DNA of 64,000 nucleotides from positions 71,216,552 to 71,280,551 of the forward strand of contig OX419756.1 in assembly GCA_948567375.1 (NCBI GenBank). The letters are read 5' to 3'. The first letter of the stretch is position 1. Each line of letters opens with the position of its first letter. Below, piece by piece: positions 47,055 through 59,930 of this stretch. The translations under genes were made by a program, and so were the position numbers. Source of the stretch: Lunularia cruciata. Lineage: Eukaryota > Streptophyta > Marchantiopsida > Lunulariales > Lunulariaceae. The notes below the pieces were generated by a model. The model was not told where the DNA came from. It searched no databases and worked only from the letters and a program-made list of their open reading frames with translations.

Positions 47055-48009
47055 TGCCTTTGAAACATCCAGTTCTAGACTTGGATCTTGATTTGCTCTT
47101 GATTTGATCTCTCTTTCTCTTGTCCTTCCTTTGATAAATAGAGCATCTTGATTTTTCTTTTCTTGGTTGGGTCTTTTTGCATCACATTGGACAATAATGT
47201 TGAAGTGACCTCCTCAAAGTTTATATCATCCTTCCACTATAGAAGAGTTGTGACCATATGCTCATATGAGGGAGAGAGTGAAATCAATGATAAGAATGAT
47301 TTATCTTCCTCTTCTAACTTAACCTCTATGCTCATCAACTCACAAAAAATATTGTCGCAAGCACTGAGGTGCTCCATAATACTTTGGGCTTCCTTCATAT
47401 GCAACATCTACAACTTTTGTTTAAGATACAGTCTATTTGTCAATGACTTGGTCATATAAAGATTCTCTAGTTGCCCATAGTTTTGGTGCAGATTCCTCAT
47501 TCATAACATTATTTACCATTTCATCAGCGAGGTTCAACTAAATAGTGCTAATAACTCAGAGATCTATATCTTCATCTTCCCCATCCTCATCACTTTTGTC
47601 CTCATGTATTTTTCTCAGTGCTCTATGCTATCATTGTTAGGCAAGAAGGTCCTTTGTCTTCAATTGCCAAAGTCCACAAAAAAAATTCCATCAAACTTCT
47701 CCGCTGCAAATTTAGCATTTGATATGGATATCACTCCTACACACACAATTCCTCATCACTATTACTGGGGCTGAACTCCTAAATACTAACTTGCAGGACT
47801 TCTTGAATATTGACCATTCAAAGTATCTACACACTTTAAAACTTTGCCATAGTAGTGACTGAATATATCTAGATAAGGCCTGTCTCACACCTCATTGTTT
47901 TACCATTCACATTGGCTGTTAATTTTCATAGTCTTCAATAATCAATCAAGTCATTGATAACAGGCCAAACATAAGAATGATTAGTTGGAGCAGATAGCTA
48001 GGTCATCAT

Positions 48010-48978
48010 TTGGACTTAAGATCAACCATGGCTGAATTCAATGTGAGCTCCACCACAAGTAAGAAGCTTGACAAAGGAAACTATGTACGGAAAAATGCAC
48101 ATGAAGTATTTCCTTATGGAACAAGAACTATAGTAGATTGTCACACGGGAGGAGATGGAACCAAGAGGTGAGAAAATGGAAGAAACAAGCCAACCAAATC
48201 TTGCATTGCCTTACAATTTCCATTTCTGCCTCTATGTGTGCTTATGTTCAAGATACAAAGACACCATAGGGTGCATGGGAGGCAATTGGAAAGGTGTTTG
48301 AGACATCTACCAATATGTGCAAGTTTCAATTGAAGCAAAAGCATAATGTTGTCAAAAAGGGATCACAAACTATGAATGAGTACATTCTATCCATCAAGGG
48401 TATTTTTGACCAACTTGGTTGCATTGGAATCATATTAAATGATGATGATTTGAGCACAATCACCTTACAAGGATTGGGTCCTTAGTACAAATATTTTTAG
48501 ATGCAGATTATTGTGCAAAAGACTTTTCCTTCATTTCAAGATCTGACTTCCTTGTTGGTAAATGATGAGATGCAATTAATAGGAAACCAACGGTCTTCTT
48601 CAAATCTGTAGTAGCAAGATCAGGCTCTATATGTAGGTATAAGCAAAGGTAGGAGCCATCGATGTGTTTTTGGATGTAGGATTTACTAGCACAATGGTAA
48701 TGGAGGCGGTACACACAATCATGGACATCAAAATCAGCAACCACATTGTTACTAGAACCATGGACCAGCCCCACCACAACAAAGTCAAGAGTCAAATAGG
48801 ATTAGAGGCTACATTCCCCTTGGGCAATGTAACCATTGTGGTGCAAAAGGCCAATATACTCATGATTGTCATAAGAGGCAATAACAACAATAGAATGCTA
48901 GTTAAGGCTACATTTATCAACAAAATTTTGCAGCTTGTGACTTTGACGGCTATGATGAACTTGAAGAAGAGAGCCTAA
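48010..48978 (+). pseudogene. Gag of copia element C
   Basis: Begins MAEFNVSS and SKKLDKGNY near 48010. The frame 48294-48485 reads MNEYILSIKGIFDQLGCIGIILNDDDL, the (Y..KIK.I.D.L...G..I.D.D) pattern of copia UBN2-type gag. Near 48833-48880 is CNHCGAKGQYTHDC, a CX2CX4HX4C knuckle with His replaced by Gln. Frames are broken between these parts. Confidence 0.75.
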
Positions 48979-49029
48979 TGACAATGACTTATGTCATAGG
49001 GACAATGTTGTAGCCTATTGAGGAGAGGT

Positions 49030-49170
49030 ATACTGATTCTGGATCCAATAACCAAGTGATAGCACATCAAGATTGGTTTGGTCATTTAGAACCTATTCAA
49101 CATCTCATTGTTGTTGTTACATGTGATGATACTCAAAACCATATCACTCATAAAGGTAAAGTGTTTGTTG
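49030..49170 (+). pseudogene. Protease of copia element C
   Basis: Reads TDSGSNNQVIAHQDWFGHLE at about 49033, where DSGS stands for the active-site DSGA/DTGA of copia proteases, followed by GKVFV-like strand sequence. Short and damaged. Confidence 0.65.
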
Positions 49171-49419
49171 TTGCATTCTAGTCCAAGATTTGAGCATTAA
49201 GAGGTTCTATTTATACCAACCATCACTCAAAATCTTGTCTTAGTAGACTAGTTGGTAGAGTCAAGGTATCTAGTCCTATTAATCAAGATGGTTGTATGAT
49301 ATAAAGTCTGATTATGAAGACAATGATAGCTACAAGAACTAGATGTGGCAGATTGTTCAAACTAGGTATCACAATGTGATTCATGTAGCAATGTATGGAT
49401 AGAGTGGATCATAGGTGAT

Positions 49420-50350
49420 TATTTGGCATAAGCTTCTTGGCCACATAAATGTCCAAAAGATGAAGAATCTACAAACACTATTGTAGTTAGAAGTATTCCG
49501 TAATTTGCATGTAGTAATAGTGTAGAGATTTGCCCTACAAGTTAGTTTGAAATACAAGCTAGGTAGCCTTTCAATCACTAGGGAAAATGTGTTACCAAAC
49601 TACTTGAATTGGTGCAAAACAATGAATGGACAACTTTGACATCTTCCTTGAACCTGCTCTTTATATGTTGTGTCATTCATTGATGATTTCTCTTGATTCA
49701 CTTGGATGTATTCCTTGATGCAAAAATCTGAGGTATTTTTTATTTTTCAAACCTTCAATAACCTTGAAGATAATCAATCAAGAAACCATATCCTTTAATT
49801 CAGGTCAGATGGAGGAGTTGAATACCTATTAGTGGATTTCACAACATTTTTGCAACATCATAGCATCCAACGCAAATAAAGCTATAGTTATAGTCCAAAG
49901 AAAAATTGAGTTGCAAAATGAAAGAATTGTTATAAACAAGAAGTTGCACATGTTATGCTAAGCAAGATTCATATGCCTAAAATATATTAGGCTTCAGCTA
50001 TTGTGTGTGTAGTTTACCCAATGAATAGATCTCCATTAGTAGCAATTCCTCCCTACACTAAATGGAGGCACTTACAGGCAATAAGCTTGATCTTTCACAT
50101 ATAAAGTCCTTGGTTGTAAGTGCTTTGTGCACATTCCAAATACAAAAAGAATCAAGCCCAATCCTATAGCTATGTGTTGTGTACTCTTAGGCTATGCTCT
50201 CCAAGTGAAGGGATGCCAATGCTATGATGATCCCTCCACACAAAAGCTTTATGTATATAGAGATGTTGTGTTGATAAGCACAAGGCTTGGTATGTACCAC
50301 CAAAGCATATTCTTACTCCTCAATTGCTTTTTGAGGAGAGCATGTTGATC
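49420..50350 (+). pseudogene. Integrase of copia element C
   Basis: WHKLLGHINVQKMKNLQ (GAG-pre-integrase, about 49423-49473), VVSFIDDFS and FTWMY (about 49670-49710), FRSDGGVEYL (about 49803), HHSIQRK, then the open frame 50127-50348 reading HIPNTKRIKPNPIAMCCVLL, GYALQVKGCQCYDD and YVYRDVVLIS, the typical tail after the copia integrase core. Catalytic Asp in FIDD and RSDGG is visible; many stops. Confidence 0.82.
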
Positions 50351-50583
50351 AGTAGATAGAATCCACTTTTGATGGTGGTGGAGTGACAAAAGCTTTAAAT
50401 GTATGATGTTTGTGGTTTAGTAGAGTGTGCTATAGACTAGATTTTTGACCCAAAACCTAGCAATGGTGCAGGTTTTGATGCTCACATTTTAGATTCCCTT
50501 ATGGATGCCACAAGTGTAATGGTAGATGCAAGAGGTAGTGCTAATAATTCTACAATAGACCAATTTTCTTGATTTTTGAGCTA

Positions 50584-51247
50584 TGAGTTGGCTTATCTCT
50601 CACTCAAGATCAACCTTTGATGGTTATTAAGGTAGTGCATCATGGACTAAGAAGGAAAATAACCAAAATCCATCATAATCTTTCAAGGCTAAAACTCCAA
50701 GACTTGAACCATTGCTCACTAGAGAAATCAATGAGAGATAAAGATGCAAATGATGATGAGTACCTCTTGTCCCTAGCTTATAAACTTGTGATAAATTTAC
50801 ACACCAAAATTATTAACTACTAAAGTAACTCAAGTCATTAGGCTACAAGTCACATAAAGTAAAAAGTCTAAAGGAATATCCATACACATGGAAATAATCC
50901 CATGAATAGGTGGTCTTATCCTTACCTAGCAACCAAGTCAAGGATTCCTTCATATGGTTATCCTTGGATATAGAAGAATCCAAATGAAAAAAGGCTTGTG
51001 TGTCCAAGTATTCTCAACTCTTTTGTCAAAACCTAACACCTAGGAATAATACCAAGTTAATACACTAGAATCTAAAATAGTAGTGCTCACTCTTTCACCT
51101 TCTTCTAAAGTAGAGTAATTTTTATCATAGCTATAATTAACTCTAGCTAATCATGGCTAATGTAGAAGCTTACATAAACTCTATATAAATAAAATCTCTC
51201 AACTACTTTCAATACCAAAATAAATATTATAATAGAGCATACATGCA
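50584..51247 (+). repeat. Repeat R, copy 2, inside copia element C
   Basis: Second copy of the 27069-27757 repeat, placed between the integrase and RT regions of element C. Similarity begins at about TATGAGTTGGC and ends at ACATGCA. TATATAAATAAAATCTC corresponds to the TATA-like part of copy 1. No direct flanking duplication was seen here, so this copy may be native to the copia spacer and copy 1 a displaced piece. Confidence 0.55.
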
Positions 51248-51369
51248 CCAATAGAACAAAGTAGAGCATCCAATTCAAGGGTTCATTCATGAGGGATCCC
51301 TTGCCTCTCATCATGCATATATGGTGAATGTGCTCCAAGAACAAAAGCAAGATACTATTCAAGAAGTAT

Positions 51370-52270
51370 TACAAAACAAGTTATGGGTGGTAACCATGAA
51401 TAAGGAGATTGTTGCACTGAGCCAAAAATGAATGTGGGATTTAGTAGACTTACCACTTAGTAAGAACATGATTGGCTATATATAGGTGTACAAGATCAAG
51501 CAAAATAAGGACTGTTTTCTGAGCAAGTACAAGGCCAGATTTGTAGTCAAGTATGTACAAGATCATGGAATTGATTACGTTAAAGTATTTAGTCATGTTG
51601 CTAAGATGGTTACCATTTAAAAAAAGTAGCAATAGGGACTAGTAAAAATTGGAAGTTGTATTAGATGGATGTGAAGAATGCCTTCTTGAATAGGGATCTT
51701 CAAGAAGAGATGTATATAGTGCAAGCACTTTGATATGAAGACCTAGGTTCTCTAGCTCAAGTGTGCAGGTTGTAGAAGGTCTTATATGGACTCAAGCAAG
51801 CTGCTAGAGTTTGGTATGGTAATATCACTAGTGTTTTGTAAGCATTTGGGTTCAAAGTGTGTTGTTCAAACTCCTCACTCTATGTGTTGAGTACATTGAG
51901 TTGTTGTATTGTCACTACAATCTAAGTGGATGATTTGATATTGAGTGGGAGTTGTGAGAGGTGGATTTAATAGAATAGATTAAGCATGGTTGAGTTTAAA
52001 ATGAAGGACTTGGGAAGTTAAGATATTCCCTTGCAATTGAGCTCATCAAGTATGGTGACAACATGTGGCTATTGCAATGATAGTATACTATTGACATGCT
52101 TGCTAAGAATGGTATGATGGTTTGCAAGCCATACCCTTGGAACAGAATTACAAGTTGAGTCTTGTTGAGGAAAAGTTGCTTGAGCATCTTCTTATGTATA
52201 GATGGATGGTTGGGAGTTTGATCTACCTTACTATCACTAGGCAAGACTTGAGATATGCTATGGAACCTAT
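51370..52270 (+). pseudogene. Reverse transcriptase of copia element C
   Basis: Blocks: MNKEIVAL and MWDLVDLP (about 51400-51450), KYKARFVVKYVQDHGIDYV (about 51525-51580), KNAFLNRDLQEEMY-like region near 51675-51715, YGLKQAARVW near 51790-51815, and LDLTITRQDLRYAM-like reading near 52220. These match W.LV.LP, KARLVAKGF.Q..GIDY, AFL.G.L.E.IYM, SLYGLKQA.R.W and TRPDI.YAV of copia RT. Frames shift repeatedly. Confidence 0.78.
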
Positions 52271-52309
52271 GAGTTAGTTCATGCAGACTCCTTGAAAGCA
52301 CAAATTGAT

Positions 52310-52800
52310 GCAATTTGGAGGATTATGCATTATGTGAAGTTCACTATCCAGTTTGGACTTCACTACATACACACAAAGAATGTGGAGTTGTGTGGGTTTA
52401 TAGATGTAGATTGGATGAGGAGCACTTTAGACATGCAATCTATGTTAGGCTATGCTTTCAATTTTGAGAGTGAAACTATAAGCTAGTCCTTGAAGAAGCA
52501 AGCTACAATATCCTTATCTTCTTGCAAGGTAGATTATAGAGGTACGACCAGCACATGTGAGGAAGTTTGGCTTCCAAGATTACTTGTTAATGTGGTATAT
52601 TTATCTCCAATGTGATTGTTATCTATATAGATCACACAAGTAGTATTAGAATTACTAATAATCATGTGTTACACAAAACACATTGAGGTGCAACATCAGT
52701 TCATTAGGGAGAAGATATTAGTAGATGAGATTGATCTTGCATTTCTAGGTACAAATAAGAACAAAGTTGACATCTTTCCATGGCTTTGCCTATACACACA
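52310..52800 (+). pseudogene. RNase H of copia element C
   Basis: The frame 52292-52486 carries GFIDVDWMRS and MLGYAFNF, then after a stop SLKKQATISLSSCKVDYRG and further on TKHIEVQHQFIREKIL, VDEIDLAFLGTNKNKVDIF. These match the copia RNase H (GY.DADWA....R.S..GY, S.KQ..V.LS..EAEY) and the C-terminal KHI...HF.RE...G.I.L.....  .AD region. Confidence 0.85.
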
Positions 52801-52884
52801 TACAAAGGCTTTCCTTAGAGACACATTTGATGTGTTTTGAGATCAATTAGGTGTATAGAGCATTGATATGAGCTTGGGGTGGAA

Positions 52885-53190
52885 TGTTTAGACTCCAAGC
52901 TCTCTATAAGTGTAGTTCAAGGTTAGACTAAACTTGTATAGGATTGTGTTCCTACTTAGTATACTTGTTGCAAATTTAGTTAGGAAGCCGCCACCTACAT
53001 GGTGCACTAGGTTCTTGGCCTACCTTCCTTGTTGGTAGCACTTTATTCTCATATCTATAAATATAGATATTTTTTATTATCTTATTATTATATATACTAG
53101 GGAACATTGCTTACCTATTCATTTTCTTGGGTTGTCCTCACTCTCTCTCTTGTAGGAGTTTGGAGTTTCTTGATAATTAATAGCAAGATA
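52885..53190 (+). repeat. 3' LTR of copia element C
   Basis: Starts TGTTTAGACTCCAAGC after the purine tract and runs to about TTGATAATTAATAGC. Homologous to 42360-42723 but with the head present once and with an AT-rich insertion (TATAAATATAGATATTTTT...) near 53055-53095. The LTR pair has diverged, which fits an old insertion. Confidence 0.75.
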
Positions 53191-53199
53191 CATCAATGC

Positions 53200-53660
53200 A
53201 ATTTCTATACAAGTGATTTATTAATTTATTAATTTGTTTATATTCATATAATGTGTATTTAAAATTTTTTTGTCTAAGGGAAAGTCATGTCTTTCCATTT
53301 ATTATTGATGCAATATTTTTATAATTATATCACAATCTACTTCACTATTAATCTATAATGACTTGGTGCATAGTACATTTAGACTACTGCCAAGTCACAC
53401 AAAAAAAAATCCAAGAAAAACAAGGGCAAAGAGTACATCTTCTTGCATTTATCATTATTTTTATATATTTCATATTTATGTAATACACACTGCATATTTT
53501 TAGAAATATATAATATATCTTATATATATATAATTTTAATATATTATAATAATAATATGAATCGTGTATTTTATACAAGGCCACTCTATCATATTTTAAA
53601 TTTACAGATTAAACATCGTATACTTAGTAATTCAATTTTCTAGCATTAAAATATCAATGA
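53200..53660. other. AT-rich DNA between copia C and the hairpin
   Basis: Very AT-rich, with TATATATA runs near 53520. Overlapping frames on both strands (53443-53643, 53584-53384) reflect composition only. Confidence 0.4.
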
Positions 53661-53663
53661 ATG

Positions 53664-53705
53664 AAAATTGAGGTCTCTTGAGCTCTTTCAAGAGACCTCA
53701 ATTTT
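53664..53705. repeat. Perfect 18-bp inverted repeat (hairpin)
   Basis: Arms 53664-53681 (AAAATTGAGGTCTCTTGA) and 53688-53705 are exact reverse complements around a 6-nt loop. A further GTCTCTTGA...AATTTT copy of one arm lies at about 53770. It may be a MITE core, a foldback, or a small-RNA-type stem. Confidence 0.85.
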
Positions 53706-53709
53706 TATA

Positions 53710-55200
53710 TTAGAATAGCTATTTCATAACAAATTAGTATCTAAAGCATGGATCTTGATTAGGTTTTGTGGTCTCTTGAACAATTTTGTAATAAAGCTAT
53801 GTTAACCCAATGTCAACTAAAAAGAGATATGTTGGTAAGTAATAAGTCATTTCCTCATGGATACAGGTTAGGAATGGCTAGAATTGAAGTATCACTATCT
53901 TGCAAATTGTTAATTAATATGTATTTAGCTTCTTGGGCTAGAACCACCCCCACAAGAGTGTATGTTTACCCCTTGTGGCTCATTATAGCAAATGGAAAAC
54001 TAAAGATCACTTGCACTACATTTAAATTACAAACTAATCTTAAAGGTGATGATGTATTCTACCCCAAAGGATATTTAACCCTAAGGACATCAACTCCAAA
54101 GGTTGTGTGCTACCTTCCTAGAAGGCAAAACTCCAAATGAGTCTTAGTATTGGCTGATTGTCTTGCTTTTTGATTCCATGGTGCTTTGGTTCATCTACAC
54201 TTCAAAATAGTACTTTGCTCCCTCAAAACCCCAAAGTTTGCACACCCTAATCAAGTATTAATGTCTATTTTAACTCAAGCACTTGTATTCCTATTGTAAA
54301 ATTTGATTCTAATGCTATCTTATCTTAAGCACATGAAGGTTAATAAGGCACCTTACACATGTCAAGGAAGGTATCACTTCTTTCCCAAAGATAATTTGAA
54401 AGTTACATCTCTTTGGCCTTACAACTCCAAAAGTGTCAACAATGAAGATCTTTACAACTTTAAATGCACTCTTCTTCAAAGGTTTTTACAACTATGAGGG
54501 TCTTTGGATAACTTCATACTCCAAAGATCCTATACCTATGAAGAACACACAACTACAAATAACCTACAACTAAGAGTAACATCTATAGCAAAGAGTAACA
54601 TCTTCAGTGAAAATAGGTCCCTATATAACTTTTTTATAGGTCCCTATACAAAAAATACAACTTACGTCTCCTTTGGCTACATCGTCTATTATCTTGATTA
54701 CTTAATCTAACAAATCCTCAAAAGATTTATTCTTCTTCATATTTGCATCTTCTTCTTTGGTCTTAATGTTGAAGATATCTATCACTTCTTTGGAGATCTT
54801 CTCCACCAAGATAGGTCAGTATGCTACTCTAGCTTCCTTCTCCTTCTTAAGTTATTTTTGCAACCTCCAACAACCTCAAGCCAAAGAACAACCTCCTCTT
54901 GTATTCCTCCCTTGGTAATGTTTAAACTTTAAATACTTCTAACATTTTCTTCATACCTTCAAACTCTATAGTTCTAGAATTAATAGAAAGCCTTTAGGAA
55001 GACACTACTAATAAGACCAAGATTGCTCCATTTCAAAATTTAAACACAAAGATATCAGCCCTAATGTATGTGCCAAAAATTCCTTTGGGAGAAGACCCTT
55101 TGGAATAGGATCCTTCTTGAAGATACTTTAAACTCTTTTTCTTTGGTATTTTTTTACCTATCCCCTTAAGGCCTAAAACCGTTAATTCTTCATGCATACT
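53710..55200. other. Unassigned region, possible scrap of repeat U at its right end
   Basis: The frame 53766-54140 (124 aa, plus) is the longest in this part but has no recognised domain. On the minus strand 55200-54730 shows KKIPKKKSLKYLQ, SSPKGIFG and a Glu/Arg-rich stretch, similar in feel to the basic and coiled-coil parts of repeat U; this link is tentative. Confidence 0.3.
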
Positions 55201-57779
55201 CATGTACTAAGATTGACACAAGGAATTATGTAGTAGATGAATTCTCCTCAAAATATGAAAGTGTCTCTCCTTACCTACACAAACGAAAGAGAAGACAAAC
55301 AAATTGAAATTTTCACAAAAATTAATCCACTACAAAAGTAGTATCTAAAACATCAATCTAGATTGGAAAAATTGAACAAAATTGTTGTTTTTCTTGCATT
55401 GCATTTTCTTGCATTCTTATAAAAATAACAAGTTAAAACATGCAATGAAATCAAAACTTAAGTCCAAGAAATACTTGCAAACTTTATAATGAGTTTGCAT
55501 ATATGGGAAGTTCAGGATACTAAATGTTTAAGAAGATGTATTGAATTTTGTTGCACAATTATTTTTGTTATAGGTAATATGAAGGTTAAATCAAAGCTAT
55601 GCGTATGGTTTTTTCAAGCCTAAGATATGGATAAGGATATGAATATAAAACATGGACTCTATATGAATCAACATCAATGAAATAATTAATACCAGGTGGT
55701 TTTAATGGTCTCTTTGTCAATTGATATTATTTTTACCCATGTTTATTCATTTATTTAATTAGACTAGCCATTGAAATAAATCATACAATTGTTATTGAGA
55801 TCTGAAAAAAACATTCAAATCAAAATGAAAAATCATGTAATTGTAGGTGTCCTATGCATTCTATAACAAGTATTACTCAATATTACAAGTTCTTATTGAT
55901 CTCAAATTAAGATTCTAGATTATTATTCAATGATAGTCCATAAAGTACAAACATTGAACCTACAAATTGTTGACCAACATTAAAATTAATCTAATATTTC
56001 CTCATAAAAAATGTATGCTTATGAGATGACTTTTTTTTTGTGAGATAATGATGAAGGACACAATCTCTATAAGTCAAGGATGAGTGTTTCAACACAATAA
56101 GGTACAAATTTTTCACTAGTAGTATTTGGTGGTTTTGAGATAGTTACACCTAACTACATTTAGTAGTCACTAAGTTAGATGTATCTCTAAATAAATTAAT
56201 ATGGCTAATTAAGTGAAGAGATACAATATTTTATTGTTTTAAACTAAATTTTGAAGCTCCCAAACTATATTTTGAATTAGATTATAATAAATTGGGACCC
56301 TTTTGAAATTTTTATATTAAAATTTGACTCTTAAGGGAAGATCCTATTAGTGTATATTGAGATGGGACATCCATATTGACGTTGCATGCTCAGTTTGACT
56401 TTGTAAATAAGAGATGTCCAACTTATAGTAGCTTGACCAAGCTAGATGACTCTTGGTAGTGTATAATGAAGATTTAAATTGACCTTAGACTATGTTATGG
56501 TGTATATGCTTGAGATTTTCCAAAAGGAGTTACATGTGATGGCTATTGACCAATAATTCATTACCTAGTGTAATTTATGAGAACTAAGATTTTTATCAAG
56601 TTATCAACGTACTTACAATGGTAATTATGGTGATTATATAAGAAGAGGTTTAGGAGGTGAAGATAATCCATTCCTTGATGAATTAAGAGCATAGAGTGAG
56701 TGAGTGGAATGAGGCTTTGTGAGTACTACCTATATTTGATAAGTAGAAAGTGAGATTTTCATTTGAGAGTGCCATTACCATGGTGATGATTTTGGAGGAA
56801 GCTCTAACTCTAGAGTGCATTGTCAATAGTGTGATAGGAAGATCTTCTTTGTTGATACATGTGAGTGTTTACTTGGATATTGGACATTTTGGAAGAGCTT
56901 TGGCACAAGAGAGTGTGTCATAGCCCAAATTTTCTTTTTGTCATGTTTTATCTTTTTTCTAGTTGTTTATTAATTTTTTAGACAATAGATTAAGTCTTAG
57001 CATAGCACTAAGTAGGATAAATGATTTTTTATGCACTATCCCTAACATAGTCCAACTATGGCTTGAAAATGCATACAAAACAAAAAACACAAAGGACTAT
57101 GATATGAGATGGCTTATGACAATGCCAAAAGATCCTAGAAGATTTTATACAAGCTGCAAAATGACAAGATTTTGACAAAATAACATTTTGTAAGATTCCA
57201 CTGCCAATTCAAAATCTGCAACCTTGACTTGCAGTTCACCACCAAAAAATCATTTGTTACCATTTCACAAAGGGATTTTTTATGTGCCATTTGATTGCAA
57301 CCCTTCACCAAATGTCACAATGGTTTGAGGGGTGAAGAGATGTTGATATCTATCAAAGGCCAAATTCATCCTCCTTTTCACTTTCATTAGTTTTCATATC
57401 CTCTAATGTATGAATCTCTCAACTGCTATCCAAGATCCATGATGTAGTGCAAAGTGCAAATTTGAGTGCATAGATTAGGAGGGTAAGAGTGATAAGAAAG
57501 GTTAATACAAGAGAAAGTAGAGTTGAGTACTAGCAATATAGCAAAACAATCAATGGTAGTCAAAACAAAGGTGAAATCACATAAGCTAGATAAAATTATG
57601 TGCAAACCTCCTAAATTATTAGAATAGGGATTGCATTGTAGAATATATTACCTAAAGAGTAGAAATATAGAATTCTTGTTGTGTGATAGGACTTTCATAG
57701 ACTTGCCAATGTAAGCAAAAATTAAAAAAAAGCATATACACTATGTTATTACAAGCAAGCCTTCTAACATGGACAGAAG
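55201..57779. other. AT-rich DNA, no gene recognised
   Basis: About 2.6 kb with no recognised coding block. The frame 56963-57175 (70 aa, plus) has no known domain. Nothing else seen. Confidence 0.4.
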
Positions 57780-59930
57780 ACCACTTGCAATGAGTCTTAA
57801 GAGAAAACTGCATGCCATTTGGGCAGATTGATATTGATATTCCTTATGGTAGGCCAAGTAAGAATACAAAGGCCAAGATAGATGATGTATTTGTTGGAAG
57901 GAAGTCCATTGGTGGATTTAAAATAGAGTATCCAAAAGATCCTATGATCCTCAGAAAAGATCCCTAAATGAGTTGTAATAGAATTGATCATGAAGTTGGT
58001 TTGATCCAAACAAACATCACATGTCAACCTCAATGAAGCTATTTTTTACAACTTTTGCACAAAGGACAACCTATGAGCTAAGGCAAATCATATGCAAACA
58101 AGTAAACAAGTTGGAAGACATGGAGCAAGGAGTGGCCATGATTGTAACACCCTTCATCATGCACTTCTGTAAGGGAATGGGCTTTCTCACAAACAAGAAG
58201 AAGGAGAGATTTCCAAGTCACTTCCATCATCCGGCCTACTTCAATGCACACCCTAATTGGCTAAGAAAAAAATTAAGTATCATGACACAAACAAGGAGTA
58301 TGCTTGTACCAAGAAGGTTGTATCTATTATAGAAACTTATAACACAAGTGTGATCAGCAATACAATACTTGAGATGAAAGGCAAAACCTTGGTCTCCAAG
58401 AAATGAAAGAGAGACCAAGTTTTTGAAGTACTATGCAAAGAAAATTAAGGAGTCACAGCTACAAGATAGGATAGAAACAAAGCTTCTACAATTGAGGAAG
58501 GTCATCCTGGCTCCAAGAATAAAACCTCCCAAAAATAAGAACAAGTCAAACAATGATAATTTGTTTATATGCATCTCATCAGCAGATGTCAACAATGAAA
58601 TATCAAAGGAGGCAATGAACAACAATGCATAGTTGTCAAAAACACCTAAAGTAGTTGCAAAAGAGAAGAAGAAAGTACCAATGAATGACTACACCAATGC
58701 ACACATTCTCATTCTGAAAAAAGTGTGCATGCAAGTACTTGTCTTCTTCTCCAAACCTTGCCAATGTAAGAATCATAAGGTAAACCTCTTTGATGTCATT
58801 TGGGACTAGAATATAAACAAGATCCCAAAATGGCTTAAAAATGCAGAAACAAGAAGTAAAATATTGGAAGCTGAAAAGAAGAAGATTCCACAACATTCTA
58901 TATACAAGTAGGAGATGACCATAATGGCATAGCCAACAAGATGATGTTAGAATGCATTGAAATGGAGATTTCTCCTTACAAAAGACCACCAGTAAAATAT
59001 TTGACCACCAGAACAATCAGATGAAAAATCAAAAACAATAACAAAATATTTGCCATTGTTTCCAATATGAAAATAACTCATTGGTGTAGTTGTTGGTAGT
59101 TTAATTTGTACATGGAATAATGCCAATGGTGGAACAATTGGAGGAGACTACACCCTTCTACAAAGAGTTAGACTCTATGGAGTTAACTAAGCTTGTATAA
59201 TACCTTCACAAAAGGATTAGTATAGTTGCCAAAGACAAGGCTATGCTTTATGCTAGACTAAGTTGTGCAAAAAAATTGCTCACCAAAGAAGAAAGACCAA
59301 TTTTTTGAAAAGTTTCAACAAGAAGAGTAATCATAACAAGGAAAACAAAATTTAATCTTACAACACATACAATTGGAGGTCCATACACTACATACAAAGG
59401 TTGTAGAAAAAAAATTTCCATGAAGACTAGATAAAGGTATGTTATAAAGACTTGAAAATTTCCCCAACCAAATTGGATGCCACCAACACAAAGAAAACTA
59501 TAGTGGAGGGACAATATAAGAGTCTAAAATAGATCTTTGTACTTGACAACTTGCTACAAGCCTAAAACAAGCAAGGAAGAAGGAGGAGGAGATTATGACA
59601 AAAGGTATGAGAGGACCTAAAGTCATAACTTCAGCAAGACTACAAATTCTTGGCAGAAAAACATGTAGGTCTTCTCATGACAATAGAACACATGTCAACT
59701 CAACTCCTAAACCAATTGGAATGGATGGCCAACAATACAACAAACCCAACATAGATTAAGGACTTTGAAACTCATATCAAGGATCTCAAGAGGAAGGTCT
59801 ATATGAATGATCAACTAATAGCCTTGTCACTCAAATTCTAGAGCCACACAATCTCCAAATTAAAAGAAGCATAAACAAGCATCATGAACAAGGTCATCAA
59901 GTGAAGGAAAGATCTTATTGAACTCATTCT
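57780..59930 (+). repeat. Unclassified repeat ORF family U, copy 2
   Basis: Plus-strand blocks: IDIPYGRPSKNTKAKIDDVF and IGGFKIEYPKDPMILRKDP (about 57825-57965), the 103-codon frame 58021-58332 with KLEDMEQGVAMIVTPF and GFLTNKKKERFPSHFHHP, the basic frame 58423-58632 (KPPKNKNKSNNDN), and a coiled-coil-like tail near 59600-59850 (FETHIKDLKRKVYMNDQL). Related to 41010-39600 on the other strand. Several stops, so likely a dead element; no RT, integrase or transposase signature found in it. Confidence 0.5.

Larger units (their letters stand above)
43439..47976 (-). mobile_element. Degenerate Ty1-copia element D, nested in element C
   Basis: Minus-strand element with LTRs at 47976-47742 (5', shortened) and 43792-43439 (3', 354 bp). 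Shared LTR text includes GGCTGAACTC.T.AATA, ATTGACCATTCAA.GTATCTA and TAGATAAGGCCT.TC.CAC. A purine tract (AAAGGTGGAGATTG on the minus strand) precedes the 3' LTR. Gene order from right to left is gag, protease, integrase, RT, RNase H. Sequence differs clearly from C, so they are separate copia families. Stops throughout. Confidence 0.85.
42360..53190 (+). mobile_element. Degenerate Ty1-copia element C, containing nested element D
   Basis: LTRs 42360-42723 and 52885-53190; a purine tract GAGCTTGGGGTGGAA abuts the 3' LTR. Its gag-pol starts at 48010, after the minus-strand copia D (43439-47976) inserted in its leader. Order gag, protease, integrase, RT, RNase H is that of Ty1-copia. Every domain carries stops, so the element is old. 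Interval 42724-43438, between the 5' LTR and D, has no coding signal and is probably the leader plus debris. Confidence 0.82.
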
